In this document: positions 34,332 through 46,752 of the stretch, piece after piece | Layout of the letters: every line of letters begins with the position of its first letter | Position numbering within the stretch: position 1 is the first letter of the stretch | NCBI GenBank assembly: GCA_963932465.1 | Contig: OZ010796.1 | Location: forward strand, 81,043,292 to 81,107,291 | Origin: Maratus speciosus | Lineage: Eukaryota; Arthropoda; Arachnida; Araneae; Salticidae | DNA: 64,000 nt | Direction of reading: 5' to 3' | The notes under the pieces: generated by a model | Databases searched by the model: none | What the model saw: only the letters and a program-made list of their open reading frames with translations | Told to the model about the DNA's origin: nothing | Program-made: the position numbers and the translations under genes

Positions 34332-35960
34332 GACATACTTTTAAATGTGGTGCCCTCTTAAATCTCGACATTTACCTCGGCGACAGCTGATTGTTCAGTT
34401 TGTTCTTGTATTTAATTCAGAAAATTTGAACACTCTGTGTCTTTTTCTAGAATGGCTTGAAAAAATCACCGTTGCTCAAACTCCTTTCGTATATTTTGCA
34501 GCTAATTATTATGTATACTCTATTAAAAAAAGAAAAAAAAAAAAAAAAAGGCCGCTGCTAAAATGTAGCACTGTTGCTCTATGTTTGCATCGAAGAGCTT
34601 AACCCATTCAGGACCGGGATCTTTTACACGAATTTTATTCGTTTGCCACCACTTTTTGTTAATTATTTGAATTAACTTTATAAATCACGAAAATGCCGTA
34701 ATTAAATAAAATCAATTTTACTTTTCTTTTTGACTGGTATCAAACTCAAGCATTTTAAGCACTTTTAGAGGGTGTATATATGCACCCATGGTCCCGAATG
34801 GGTTAAGGCGGTATTGAAAAAAATAATTTTACCACGCTCAACAACAAGAAATTTTCTAATACATTTTCAGACCCATTTTTAAAAGTAAAAAAATAAAACT
34901 TGCTGTTCACTCAATCTTTCATCCCTTCGGGTTCGGTAAAATGAGCCAAGCTTGCTTGGGAACTAAACACCGAGGGTCTCGCGTTGGGCTGACCTTCCGG
35001 TCGGGGCACATGCTGCATAGCACTTCGGGGCCCAGGGTCAAGTAAAAATTGTTGGGCACTGTAGGTCCTGATCCTTCATGGATGGTACAGCCACAGGTTT
35101 AGTTTTTAGACATACCTTTAAATGTGGTTCTCTTTAAAATCTCGACATTTACCTCGGTGACAGCTGATTGTTCAGTTTCTTCTTTTATTTAATTCAGAAA
35201 ATTTGAACACCCTGTGTCTTTTCCTAGAATGGCTTAAAAAAATCAGCTCTGCTCAAGATCCTTTCGTATATTTTGCAGCTAATTATTATGTATACACTAT
35301 TAAAAAAAAAGCCGCTGCTAAAATGTAGCACTGTTGCTCTATGTTTTGCATTGAAGAGCTTAAGGCGGTATTGAAAAAAATATTTTACCGCGCTCAACAA
35401 CGAGAAATTTTCTAACACATTTTCAGACTCATTTTTAAAAGTAAAGACATGAAACTTGCTGTTCACTCAATATTTCACCATTTCGGATTCGGTAAAATGA
35501 GTACCAAGCTTGCTTGGGAACTAAACACCTAGGGTCTCGCGTTGGGCTGACCTCCCGGTCGGGGCACATGCTGCATAGCACTTCGGGGCCCAGGGTCAAG
35601 TAAAAAGAGTTGGGCATTGTAGGCCCTGATCCTTCATGGATCGTACAGCCACATGTTTAGTTTTTAGACATACCTTTAAATGTGGTTCTCTCTTAAATCT
35701 TAATTGTATTTAATTCAGAAAATTTGAACCCTATGTCTTTTTCTAAAATGGCTTGAAAAAAATCACCGTTGCTCAAGCTACTTTGGTATATTTTGTAGCT
35801 AATTATTATGTATAGTCTATAAAAAAAAGCCGCTGCTAAAATGTAGCACTGTTGCTCTATGTTTGCATCAAAGAGCTTAAGGCGGTATTAAAAAAAATAT
35901 TTTTCCACGCTCAACAAGAAATTTTCTAACACATTTTCAGACTTATTTTTAAAAGTAAAT
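34130..35960 (+). repeat. Triplicated ~560-bp segment containing SINE bodies
   Basis: Landmark tcgcgttgg(c/g)ctgacc recurs at about 34203, 34980 and 35537 (spacing 777 and 557). Between SINE bodies all units share ttttagacata, tttaattcagaaaatttgaac, gccgctgctaaaatgtagca and the gagcttaaggcggta block. The first interval is ~200 bp longer because of the TTAA MITE at 34603. Confidence 0.8.
34603..34802. mobile_element. TTAA MITE with surviving empty sites
   Basis: The 200-bp element CCCATTCAGGACCGGG...GGTCCCGAATGGG is flanked by TTAA at 34599-34602 and 34803-34806. The two sister units of the triplication keep an unbroken gagcttaaggcgg at about 35357 and 35874, proving insertion with duplication of TTAA, the piggyBac signature. 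Confidence 0.85.
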
Positions 35961-36870
35961 CATGAAAATTGCTGACGTGATTTTTGAAGAGATTTATAAG
36001 CGACCTGTCTTTTTATTCATTCTATTAATTAGAACTTTGTTTATAAACAATTATTCTCTCAATACGACCTTTTTTTTTATCGCTTCGAGAAATTCGGTTA
36101 AAAATACCCATTTTAACAGCTTTTTTTGAAATATATTTTGCCTTTATCAAAAAATCGACCATACGGCACATTATATAGTTTCTGAATATGAGAACCTGCC
36201 AACTGGATGCGTTTGAGAGCAAAAAGGAATTTAAAAATGAGTCAGAAAATAAGCAGTTTGGATTTCAGTTCACCCTTAAACTATGCAGGAACCGTTGTTC
36301 GACATTGGTGAAGTGGCCAGATCTCATCATTTTTCCAAAACATTAGATCTCTTAATAGGAATGCATTTAAATTTTCATGTACAAAAGTGCTTTATTGAAA
36401 GATTTTTCTTACTTTTACTTGAGTTGAATTTAGAGCTAAAGCTTTAGGGATAATTCTGATCTCGATTCTATGATGCTTCCAGATTTTATTTTTAAAATAA
36501 TCGATAATATTTGAAGCACGTATTAGTGGTTGGATAGCAATCGTGACTGAAAGATTATTATTCTGATAGTGTTTTCACCCATGTTTTTATCACGTTCTTT
36601 CAGTTGCAAATATGCAAGAATGTTTTATTACATTGTGGTTTATTGTAATGAAATTATGATTGAGTAATTAATTGGCAAATATTTTTAATAGTGAAAATAT
36701 GAGTTATTAGTAATTACTTAATTTATAACATGTTTAGATAAATTAAAAATATAACAACAGCCAAAAATACTGAAATGACATAATTAACAGCAAACTTAAT
36801 ATATATATATTTCTTATTTTTATTTATTCATTTGCAGAAGGGAATTTCTAATGTCTATATGGAGGAAATA
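35961..36870. other. AT-rich non-coding stretch
   Basis: No gene or bounded repeat is recognised. Confidence 0.3.
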
Positions 36871-37040
36871 TATTGGGTCTTTCGGTATGTCGTATCTGTT
36901 TGGGAAAATCAATTCTGTAAATTCTAACATTTAATTATTAGACATTGATTCCGATATCAAATGTCTAATAATTAACGGGCAGAATTTTCTGGTACGAATT
37001 GATTTTCCCATAGGGACACGACTTTCCGAACTACCCAATA
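36871..37040. mobile_element. Mariner-type palindromic MITE
   Basis: TA-flanked ends ttgggt...acccaa with imperfect TIRs of ~45 bp that include ttcgg.a.gtcgt and gggaaaatcaattc. The central part is a tight hairpin (attattagacattg... / ...aatgtctaataatt). 170 bp, non-coding. Confidence 0.65.
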
Positions 37041-37108
37041 ATTTTGATAATGAATTAAGCCCTATTTTGAGTCAGTAAAAATTCTTCAAAATGTAACCAT
37101 GAATGAAA

Positions 37109-37233
37109 TTTCCGACTTTTTGCATACCAGTATAATCTTTGAGAAGATGTTATTTCATTTAATCGGAACATTTTTGCGATTTACCAGATCAACATTTTCT
37201 CTAAGGTTATACTGGTGTACAAAAAGTCGGAAA
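37109..37233. mobile_element. Palindromic MITE, ttccgactttttg ends
   Basis: Left ttccgactttttgcatacca and right tggtgtacaaaaagtcggaa are inverted with two mismatches, and the inverted similarity continues inward through tataa.ctt.gagaa. About 125 bp long. Confidence 0.6.
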
Positions 37234-37289
37234 TCGCATCTCTGTATAACGTATATTGTCTCAGCTATGATCATTATTTCCAAAGTAAT

Positions 37290-37660
37290 TAACCAATATT
37301 TTGCATATTCCTATAAATATGTGCTTCATCATTATTCTTCGTATTATTGCTGCATACCAAAAACCACTTTCGTTCATGATTTTTTTTTCACAAATCCTTC
37401 TTTGAATTAGTAGAATTAAAATGTTATTAAAAATTGCGATAAAAAAATCTATTTAGGCCATAAATAAGACCTGCATGTTTAAAAGACACCAATTTTAAAT
37501 TTAGTCTAAAGCCTTTTCTAAAATATAGACTTTTTCATTTAAGTTAGGAGCCTTATATGAGACTCAGGGGAGCGAGAGGGTTAAATTACTTTCTCCAACA
37601 GTATTTTTCGTAAGATAACTGAGTTTTACAGGTAACTGTGAAAAGTTGTTAAATTCTTGG
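37290..37660. repeat. Uninterrupted copy of the repeat at 4735-5560
   Basis: Shares cttcatcattat, gtattattg, ataccaa, ctttcgttca, ccataaata, agacttttctaaaa-like and ggggagcga(a/g)agggtta blocks in order with the left-hand copy, but lacks its ~440-bp insert. Confidence 0.6.
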
Positions 37661-37929
37661 GAAGCTAAATAAAACTGTTTGAAAATTACAACAATTTTGA
37701 ATTATTTCCTCAGAAGTGGAGATCTTCAACACCTAACTCCGCATTTAAGACAATTTTAACACTAGAACCGCCAGAAATTTTACTCAAGTGTTATAAAAAT
37801 ATTTTACACCAGAATTTTTATTAAAAACTATCTAACTTATTTACTTAACATATTTCTCGTGGTACATTTTTAACTTATTTTAGAAAGAAATGTCTGGTTC
37901 GAATCGAAGTAGGCTCCTCCTCTGCGCCA

Positions 37930-38091
37930 ATTTTCCACCACTGCACTCGACTGGGCAATTCTAGTTCTCATATAGTTTGGCTTCATCTCACTGTATTCAT
38001 CCTGGTGAAATTTGTCTACATACCTTCCTAAAGTTTTTCGATCAACGCTAAGTTCTTTTGCAGCCACATGAACACTTAACATTAACATCTT
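37930..38091 (-). pseudogene. Pogo/Tigger-type transposase N-terminal HTH fragment
   Basis: The stretch VAAKELSVDRKTLGRYVDKF followed by a MKPNY-type segment matches the Psq-type helix-turn-helix start of pogo/Tigger transposases (A.K.F.V.R.TLGRYV). No CENP-B-type or DDE domain follows; the frame degenerates within 40 residues. It may be related to the larger transposase relic type at 17532-17800, but from a different copy. Confidence 0.55.
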
Positions 38092-38112
38092 TTAACTCTT
38101 TCAGGGGTTAAT

Positions 38113-39599
38113 TAGTAGGGGAGGTAGGGGAGGTATGATACACTTTTTTTAGTAATTTTTTCAACCCTTAGAAACCTATTTTTAAACAAATTTTTCGTGT
38201 TTTTTTATGAAGTGGCCTTTTATTCATTTATTAAAAATATTGTGAATTTAAAAAATAATCATAAAAAAAATATATCCCAATTATTATGAATGGTTACTAC
38301 TGTATCAAATCTCCCCAGTGCTGGGGAGGATTGATACACTAGCAAGGGAGATTTGATACATTGTTATGAAAATTGAAAAAAAAAATGCAGACAATTAAAT
38401 TTATGTGCCATACAATTTTTTTATGATAAATCTTGAAATATTTAAGTCAAATTTAAAAAGAAATGACATTGACATATTTTTGTTTCAGAAATGTTTTTTA
38501 CAAAAATATTTAAACAATTGCTATTATTTAAACAATTCTATTAACACACTTTTTAGAAAATAAATAATGAAAAAAAATACCACTAGAGACCTTGCTGCAA
38601 GGAAAAATGAAGTAAATATTGCTGATTTGCAAACAATTTAACATAAATTTAGCACATTTAAAATTTCTTTAACCCTTTCAGGGTAAAGCATTTTCAATGC
38701 TAAAGTGTTGAATAAATGAATTGCACCGGAATTTGCCAACAAATTTAATTGGAAATAAGAAAAGGGCTAATTTCACTTTTATGTTAAATGGAGATTATTT
38801 TACCAAAATGCTGGTGCCAATGTGGTGTTTGGGAATTAAAATTAAGTGGTTTCATAAACATACCACCACACCTAAAATGGTTAAAAGAAAAACTAATAAA
38901 GTAAGTAAAATCGGGTGGATTTATTGTTTTTTAAATTTCCCTCCGTCAATTATAGAAACATCTTCCCTTTCAGGCCATGTACACTTTTTTCCTTCTACAT
39001 GACGAACAAAGCGAACTAACCATCTATCATCGCTCTGCTTTTCTATGTAACCTACATAATGCCTATGAATAGTCTCTTTGTTCTTCCTTATCAATTTCAG
39101 TAGCTCTTGTTGTAAAACAATAATGAATATGTCCTATATTAGTTTATAACTTAAAAAAAATATTAAATTTCAAATATACAAGTGTATCATTTCTCCCCAG
39201 CACTAATGTATCATTTCTCCCTATTATGCCTTATTGGATTTTCAATCACTTTGTGCATAAATGCAGTTGCAAAATGCCAATCTGCTTTCTGGTAAAACTC
39301 ACCCTAACAATGTGCTTCACAAATAAAAAAAATTACAAGATATTATCTTCACAATAATTAGAGTTATGAAAGAAAATCAGCCTTCTAAAATATTTACAAT
39401 GACATTCCAAAAGTCTTCAAAATTAAAAGAAAAAAAAACGTTGTCAGTTCTTCACTGCTAAGTCCAGCTGATGATGACCCCTGCTAATAAAAGAAGACTT
39501 TACATCTGTTACAATAACTGTTAATGCCATTTGTTGAGAAAAATTGTCAATGTATCACCCCCCCCCCCTATGTATCCTACCTCCCCTACCCTACTCTAC
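38113..39599. mobile_element. ~1.5-kb non-autonomous DNA element with gtaggggaggt inverted ends
   Basis: Left end agtaggggaggtaggggagg followed by tatgataca; the right end is its inverse (tgtatcctacctcccctacc followed by ctactct). Internal gtatcaaatctccccag and ctccccagcactaatgtatc blocks repeat the theme in both orientations, giving several nested hairpins. It contains the TTAA MITE at 38673-38880. No transposase. Confidence 0.6.
38673..38880. mobile_element. TTAA-flanked MITE nested in the 1.5-kb element
   Basis: TTAA at 38669-38672 and 38881-38884 flank a 208-bp element beginning CCCTTTCAGGGTAAAGC and ending CCTAAAATGG. A diverged inverse copy lies near 299-478. Confidence 0.55.
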
Positions 39600-39616
39600 T
39601 TAAAAAAAATCTAATT

Positions 39617-39647
<31 letters not shown>

Positions 39648-40642
39648 GAGAAAAGATTGACTAATTAAAAGCTCATAAAAAAAATCAACAAAATAAAATG
39701 GGTGGTACATCTAAAAATATATTTTTTAAATTCATACATGAAATGTCAATTTTATATGGATATTCAAAAAATCTCAAAGAAAATTTTTTTCTCAAGTTTT
39801 TCAAAAAACACCTCTTTAACCCTTAATTGCATGAATATTCTTTTAGAATTGTGTTTTTTATTTTTATATTAAGGATTAGACACCAGAAATCTTAAGATAG
39901 ATTTTTAACTTTATTTAGTAGCATATTTTTGTAATTTTTAGAGGATTAATATTTCTATATAAATATAGTGGTTGTAAGAACTTAATTTATGTATTAAAAA
40001 TTAAATGAAATGTCGATTTTATATGGGTATTCACAAGTTCAAAAATTAAAAAAATATATTTGTTGTAAAAAGACAATAAAAATTGGTATTACTTTATGAA
40101 ATAAATAATATAAAGTTCTGCCAAAATTTTTAACCATTTTAATTATTTGGTGAAGAGTTATGAAGTTTTATATAGAACCATACAGAAAATCAACACTTTA
40201 GAAATGTCCATAGAAAAAGAAAAGCGTTGCATGTTCAGATGCTTATAATTTGAAACATTTTAATTGGATTCAATTAAAACTTCACGTGGTAGCACCTTAT
40301 ACATGTATGTTTTCATGTACCAAGTTTCGTCAAAATCTGAGATGGTGGGTGAACATTTCGTAAAATTGCTGGATGATTTGACATGGAATGACCCTACAAG
40401 AATTTTAAAATAAATAAAAACATCCTAAATTACGTGATGCATAGAGTCCGAGTACGACTATTTACGAATGGTACTATTCGTCTTATTTAATGGCAGAAAA
40501 TTCAGAACTTGTAATAATTTTCAGTGCTAAATAAGGCGAAGGTTACTATTCCAAAATAGTGGTAGTCAAAAGTAAGAGCCTTTTGTACCTTGAATTATTT
40601 ATGAGCTTCTTTGTTGAAAGTGAATGTTTCTTTTTTCATATA
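39600..40642. other. AT-rich non-coding stretch
   Basis: A poly-T tract at 39621-39647; otherwise no gene or clear repeat boundary is seen. Confidence 0.3.
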
Positions 40643-41112
40643 CAGTAGAAGATCTTTATAACGCAAACCTAAAAACACAAGGTTGTGCGTTATATAGAAT
40701 TTTTCGTTATATGGATCACTTCATTAAATTGACTTTGTAAACATCGCCAAATATGACTAAAACATATCAAAATACATTAAAATATCTTTATACTGCATTC
40801 CTTGTTACCAAGAGTTATCCAAATTACTTTATAAACATGATCCAAATATAACTGACACAACCATCCCTTATATTAGACATTTTCAAAAATGTTTATTGTA
40901 ATAATAGCATTTTTTTTTCAGTAAAAAGGTCTTAAATTAGAAGATAAAGTTGAACTAATGTATCAAATTTAGTCCTCTAGAGAGTAGCAATATTTTTTAA
41001 TGTGAAAATGCAGGTGCTTTTTAACTGCAAAAATCCTTGTTTACATCTGAGAAGTTATGCATTATATGGAGAATTGAGTTATATAGAATTGTGTTATAAA
41101 GATCTTCTACTG
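40643..41112. mobile_element. Pogo/Tigger-type MITE, 470 bp
   Basis: Perfect 20-bp TIRs CAGTAGAAGATCTTTATAAC flanked by TA dinucleotides (40641-40642, 41113-41114). Subterminal 'gcgttatatagaat' and 'gttatatagaattg' blocks repeat the theme. CAGT ends with TA duplication are typical of pogo/Tigger. Non-coding. Confidence 0.75.
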
Positions 41113-41386
41113 TATTTAATCTGATGGAAAATTAACTGACACGTTATTACATGTTAGAAATGAATAACACAAGTAATTACACAATTATTTTTATTGCAAC
41201 ATTGAATATAAGTGAAATACATAAAATGTTCATCTTTGGTCATATAAAGTAATTTTTTTTATCTCTTTAACTGAATGAATATTTTTAATGTTGAAATTTA
41301 TGCAACGCTTCAGCGAAATTTATAGTAACTGAAAGTATTCTAAGTTATTTAAATATGCCTATTGTTGAAACAGTTTTTTGTACATT

Positions 41387-42441
41387 TTAGCCCTGTGGAG
41401 AATTAATAGGAAACGCCATGTAATCTGAATTATGTTCCTTGATATCAAACTTGCAAACAAACTTCTTCTCTACAAAATATTCCCCCATGCCATTGGCTCC
41501 AGGAAGACACTTGTAAAACCCAGGAGTTTTCAGACTACTTCTTACACAAGTGGCAATGGCCGAACATTCGAAATCACTAAAGCAAACTGATATCAGCTTT
41601 GCGATTTGTATTTCTGCTGTGGTCTTAAGAGTTTCTTTCATTTCACCAGTATTCTGAATAATTTTGTCTTGCTGGTTTGGCTTACATCCTTTGGCTTGGA
41701 CATCCAGGTCAGTGTACTGCATTCCTTGATTCTGATTAGCTGACTCGGGAACATTCTGTTTTTGTTGCCTGTTAGGAGGATTTACTGAAATATCTAAAAG
41801 AGGACAACTTTGTATCTTGTTTACAACATTTTTCGGGGGTGCTTTGTTCATGAGATAGTATTGAGGCTTTCTGACCCATACACTTTCAGGTTTATTCAGA
41901 AACTTGCTTACAGCACTCATCTGTTTATGATCTGGCTGATTCATAATGGGACTGTTATCTGGAGCATTCATTTGATCTACTGGTACACCAGCCTGAAGGA
42001 ATAAATCTTCATTTATTGTTTGAGGGCGATACAAAATGCGTTGCCCTTCAACAGGTTCTTCAACAGCTATCGGATTTTGATTGGTAAGCTTACCAACTCT
42101 TTATTCCTTTGATAATTATCAGTATCTTCATAATTATCACTGATTTCTTGAAATTTGTTCTTATTGTCTACAAAAGCTTAAGGTTCATCATCTGGGTAAT
42201 TCGATGTATGGATTATAATCATTGGAATGAGGTCGAGTTGTTGTGTAAGTATAAATCTCTTTTTCTGTTGTAGTTGCTATAAACAAAGCTCTTTTGACTT
42301 CTTCAACAGCGAGTTGTGCTCGTTTATGCCTAGAAAGTCGGAGAGAAGACAAGTGCGGGAGGGACAGTTTAGGATCTCGCTTCATTTGGAATTCTTTGAA
42401 TACAAGAGTGTGATTTGGAGAAGATTGTAGAACATCCTTTT
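41387..42441 (-). pseudogene. Terminal coding exon of an Ig-like gene, with frame breaks
   Basis: An acceptor (ttttattttacag) precedes 42441. The exon starts in the phase left by the Ig exon at 46995-47267 and reads KDVLQSSPNHTLVFKEFQ..., a basic region (RLSRHKRAQ) and TTRPHSNDYNPYIEL. It then needs a -1 shift near 42195, crosses a TAA at about 42178-42180 and shifts again near 42090 before the long open part at 41387-42070. That part is Q/N/P-rich and ends with a five-cysteine block (CFSDFECSAIATC, YKCLPG, KKFVC). The intervening frame still reads like protein (AFVDNKNKFQEISDNYEDTD). An AATAAA signal lies near 41190. Either a recent pseudogene or assembly indels; the family of the C-terminal domain is not recognised. 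Confidence 0.5.
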
Positions 42442-43204
42442 CTGTAAAATAAAATTTGCATATGTTAAACTAGGAAATATTATATTCACTTTAGAAATTA
42501 GGAACTTAAATTTAAACTAAAGGTACTTATTCAAAGCCAGAATAAGGCATGGGCAAGTAGAGCACAGGCAAGAGTCCTACGGTTCGGTGGGGTTGATGGT
42601 AAATTTTTTCGTTGCAGGTTCAGAGCGATTTGGGGTTAGGTTTTGACTTTTTCGGGTAGGGTTTAAGTCGACCGACTTTTCAAAAGAAAATCCTGAATAT
42701 TTTTCAAATGAAAGAATCATATTTGAATAATTATGACTGTATATGGGTTCATTTTTATATGAAAAAGATGAAATTGATAAACTTTACAACAAACTTATAA
42801 CTACTTAAAAGGTGACACATACATTTAAAAATATTATTTAATACAACCCTGAGATCTTTCGAACATTCATTTCCAAAGAGAAAAAGCCGAATACTCACTG
42901 AGATTTTAATTGTTTAAGGAGGCATTTGTCCATAAACGCAAATAGATATTTGGAAATTTACAGTTCATTTTCTCAAAATGATGATTGACCCTTACCACCC
43001 CCAAAGCATAATATTTTGAGATTGTCTGCAACACAAATTTATTTGATTAAAATTGTTCTGCAAGATAAATTCATACATTATAAATTTATCTTCAGAATGT
43101 TTTTAAAAAACCATTTTCTTAATTATATGTATAATGCGGACCTGTCAACTACTATGAAAATATCGTAGTTGCTACAACTTTGAACTGAAAAAAACCCTGA
43201 TGCT

Positions 43205-43870
43205 ATGGAAATCTGCCTAAAGCTACTATTTTCTGCGAAAAACACTAATTTCATCAGAAGATCGCTGATAAAAAAACAGAAAAACATGAAATTCATCAAA
43301 AGACCACAGAGAACACACAAAATTCACCAACGGATTGCGAAAAAAAAAGCAAAATTTGGCAAAGAATCATGGAAAAATCTCAAATTTCGTCAAAGGATCA
43401 CTGAAAAAAATGTAAATTTTGTCACAGGATTACTGATAAAATGCAACTTTCATCAATTTTTGGCTCAAAGTATGCAAAAATCTTGTCAAAAAATTGTGGG
43501 AGAAAATGCATAATTCCTCCCAAAAATCACAAAAGATATATGAAATTTGTGAAAAATTGCAAAATTTGTTGGATAGGAAAAAAACTAATCTCATCAAAGG
43601 ATCACTGAGAAAACGCATATTTTAACAAAGATTCATGTAAAAAATGTGAAATTCTTCCAAGGCTTGCGGAGAAAATGCAAAATTCTCCAAAAATGTCTCA
43701 GAAAAAACGCAAAATCTGCCGAAAGATTGCAGAAAAAAACGTGAAATCTGCCAAAGGATCATGGGAAAAAAACACACATTTTGCCAAAGGATCGTTGATA
43801 AAACATGCATTTTGCCAAAGAATCACTGAAAAAAATGCAAATTTCTTCAAAGGATCGATGAAAAAAACAT
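43205..43870. repeat. Degenerate ~30-35-bp minisatellite (array 1)
   Basis: Repeats of the type (a)gcaaatttc(g/a)tcaaaggatc(g/a)c(t/g)gaaaaaa, about twenty units, with drift and small indels. Several long open frames on both strands (43205-43872) are products of the repeat. The same consensus recurs at 52240-52770. Confidence 0.8.
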
Positions 43871-44679
43871 GAATTTCATCAGAAAAAAAATGTGCTGCAT
43901 TGTGTTAAAAGATTGAAGGTTCAAAGCAACTTGTAGGAGAAGAGGCACGGCTATAATAACTCAGAATAACAAGACATGGTTAAACTTTCGTTTTCAGTAA
44001 AGCACGGTAGCTTTGGCGATTTTGCTTGGATTTTCTTCCCCACATTTGAACAGAATTGTTCTGCAGCCTAGGCATCTGTTCTGCAACGTATGCTGCAAAT
44101 TTCATAGTATTCTGCTTTCGGGCTCACCACCTTTATCATCTGACCTCTTCTCATATTACATACAATTAAAATATTTGCCTTTCATTTATTTCAGTTTCTA
44201 TTCAGTTTATTCTTTTTTTCCCTTTGAAAATGAATGTGTGTGTGTTCGAAAGATCTCGGTGTTATATTAAATAATATTTTTATATGTTTGTGTCACCTTT
44301 TAAATAGCTAAGTATGTTGTAAAGTTTATTAATAACAAGGTGAAAATTTCCTTCACGACACTGGTTTTTTAATACAGTGTTTTGACTCTATTGAATAAAA
44401 TTGATATTACAAATATAATTGTAGACTATATATCTTTCCATATTTTAATTAACATATGGATTAATTTTCTTATGGATTAGTTTACTCGCATTTTCTATTT
44501 ACCAATTAGAATAATTGCATTAAAATTAATGGAGACTATTGTATATGATCTGACGAAAAATACTTTAACAAAGAATAGGGTATTTTTCTAAATATACTAA
44601 AGATATATTCAGTCAATATTCGACAAATTGTCTCTCGCACAGGAAGCCTACATCTCTGAGCTTTAAGCCATTTAAACAT

Positions 44680-44735
44680 CCTATTTTTCCTGAAGACGGC
44701 TGTAGAAACAGCTCAAAACGTAGAATTTAACTTTT
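44680..44735 (+). ncRNA. Possible remnant of a Penelope 3' hammerhead-like motif
   Basis: ctgaaga at 44690-44696 is followed by a short stem (gctgt/acagc) with an agaa loop and then caaaacg. This echoes the CUGANGA-stem-GAAA layout at 6574-6613 but lacks the GAAA and a clear stem III. No Penelope protein sequence surrounds it. Confidence 0.25.
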
Positions 44736-45854
44736 AGCTTATTAAAGTTCATGTTTTGTGTACCATTAAGCAAGGTTGTAAGTCTTATTTATTATATTTT
44801 ATGGTGCAATTGTCCAGTATACGTTAATGAAAAGATACACTTTCACTTAAATTGTATAATAGACTCCCGAATAGTCGGCAAGAATGGCAGGCCGAATAAC
44901 GAAAAAAGACCCCGGATAGACAGGAACTGTATCTAACTATCCATATTTTGCCTCTCCCATATTACTAATAATACACTCTTTGTATCAAAACTCACTCTTA
45001 TTGATATTATCTGACCACTTCTTGTTTGTTACGTACTAGACGCTTTAAAAAAATATTATGGACAAAGGAATTCTAAAAATAGAAATATTGTACAAATTTT
45101 AAGATAAATTTTATGATGTCAAACTTAATTGCAGGAATCATAAAATTATATACCTGTTCGGTATCAATACAGTAAATACTTTTTTTAAAATAAACAAAAC
45201 CTTAAATTAAAACGCAGCCTATTTTTTATGATTTAAACTTATTTTATTGTTTATATATCAATAATTACATAAAAGTGAAAAATAAGGCCTAAACTTACAG
45301 TTTTTAGTTTTTGAAAAAGTCTTTGATGTCTGACAGTTTTTCCCTTTTAGCCCTCTTTAGCGACCATGACATGTAAGGGGATTATGAATCTTAGTGGACA
45401 CCGGCGTCCAATGCCTTTACAAAGTAATTCCAATTTTTATTACGGATAATTTTTTAGATGCTTCTCCACCACTTATCAAAAACTATCGCCAAACTAAAGG
45501 ATTTAATGCCAAAAATGCATGACCTTGGCACCCCATTCACTTGACGTCAGATGTATTATACATATTTGTTATGTCATCAAGAGATTTTTAATTCAACATT
45601 TATCTGTATTTCTAATGATGTTTTAAGGATTTATTATTTATTTCATTAATTAAAATAACAATTGGGCCTTTAAAAAACGACGCCATGGCATTAAAAGAGA
45701 AAAAGCAATCAAAAGATGTTGCAATGCACAGTTACGAACAAAGGATCAGTTTCAAGTTATGTCGGAACCATTCACCAGCCGAGAGGGATAATTAAGAAAA
45801 ATGATGCAAATAAATAAATATCCATAATTATTCTTTTCCTGTTTCATTGTTTAA

Positions 45855-46055
45855 CCCCTTATTCTCGCTCCCATGATATTAACGGGCTGCATCTTTTATT
45901 CAGATGTGTGATTCCCACCCGTTTTATAAAATAGTGTCATTGGCTTTATTATGGTATCTTTTTATTATATATTATGGTAATATTTCTTTTTCAAAAAAGT
46001 GGTGCCAATGAGCAATTTGAATTTTTAAACCATAATTTAATGCGACCGTTACTGA
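45855..46055. mobile_element. Relative of the TTAA MITE at 3168, inverted
   Basis: Preceded by TTAA at 45851-45854; shares ctcgctccc.tgatatt.acgggc, ttttataaaa.agtg and aatgcgacc blocks with the inverse of 3168-3364. The right terminus has decayed, so no second TTAA is seen. Confidence 0.5.
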
Positions 46056-46486
46056 TTGTTGGCACTTTAGTGAGTATTAAACGTTACAGTCTGGCAAAGT
46101 CTTTGGTCTTTGGTGATAGTTTTTTATGCAAAGTGGCCGACAGGATAATGGAGAAGTGCCAATTTTTATTACTAGGCCAGATAGACGAGAGCCTAGTGTA
46201 TTTGCAAAAGGAATTGCTTACAGCAATTATACGTAGGATTTATTTTCAATTACCCTGCAGAAAAAAGTTTTCCTTCGTTAACCACCGAAAGGGATTGTAT
46301 AGTAAATTACAAAATAAGAGGGGGGGGGGGGAGAGGGGAAGCAAATTCAATACTTTTATGTTAGCCGGATGCAGTTGATAAGTCGCGAAATATTGTTTTC
46401 ATCGGCATGATTTACATTACATTAATTTCATTTTTAATTATAAATCTTTCACTCATTTAATTTCAAGTATACAATTTTAATTTAAA

Positions 46487-46752
46487 ATACATATGAAGAA
46501 CTCAGATGATAAAGGTGGTATGTGGAAAAAAAAAAAAATTGAGTTCATCGTATGATTGAAATGTATGATCAATGGTCCTGTACCATCTGTTAAATGACTG
46601 TTTTTAAAACCTAATAACTCTCAGAGATTTTGATTGATAAAGGAGGCATTTGACAAATAAACGCAAATAGATATTTGAAACTTTACAGCTCATTTTCTGA
46701 AAATGATGATTGTGTCACTTACCACCTTTATCATATGAGCTCTTCATGTATT
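46487..46752. mobile_element. MITE with ~35-bp imperfect TIRs
   Basis: Left aatacatatgaagaactcag followed by atgataaaggtggta; right taccacctttatcatatgag followed by ctcttcatgta. Internal 'aaggaggcattt' and 'aacgcaaatagatattt' blocks also occur at 42917-42960, so part of another copy lies in the same intron; a right-end-like block is also at 44127-44160. Confidence 0.6.

Noticed and set aside
43205..43872. Lysine-rich frames on plus and serine/phenylalanine-rich frames on minus
   Set aside because: They are products of the ~32-bp minisatellite, and frames on both strands are equally long.
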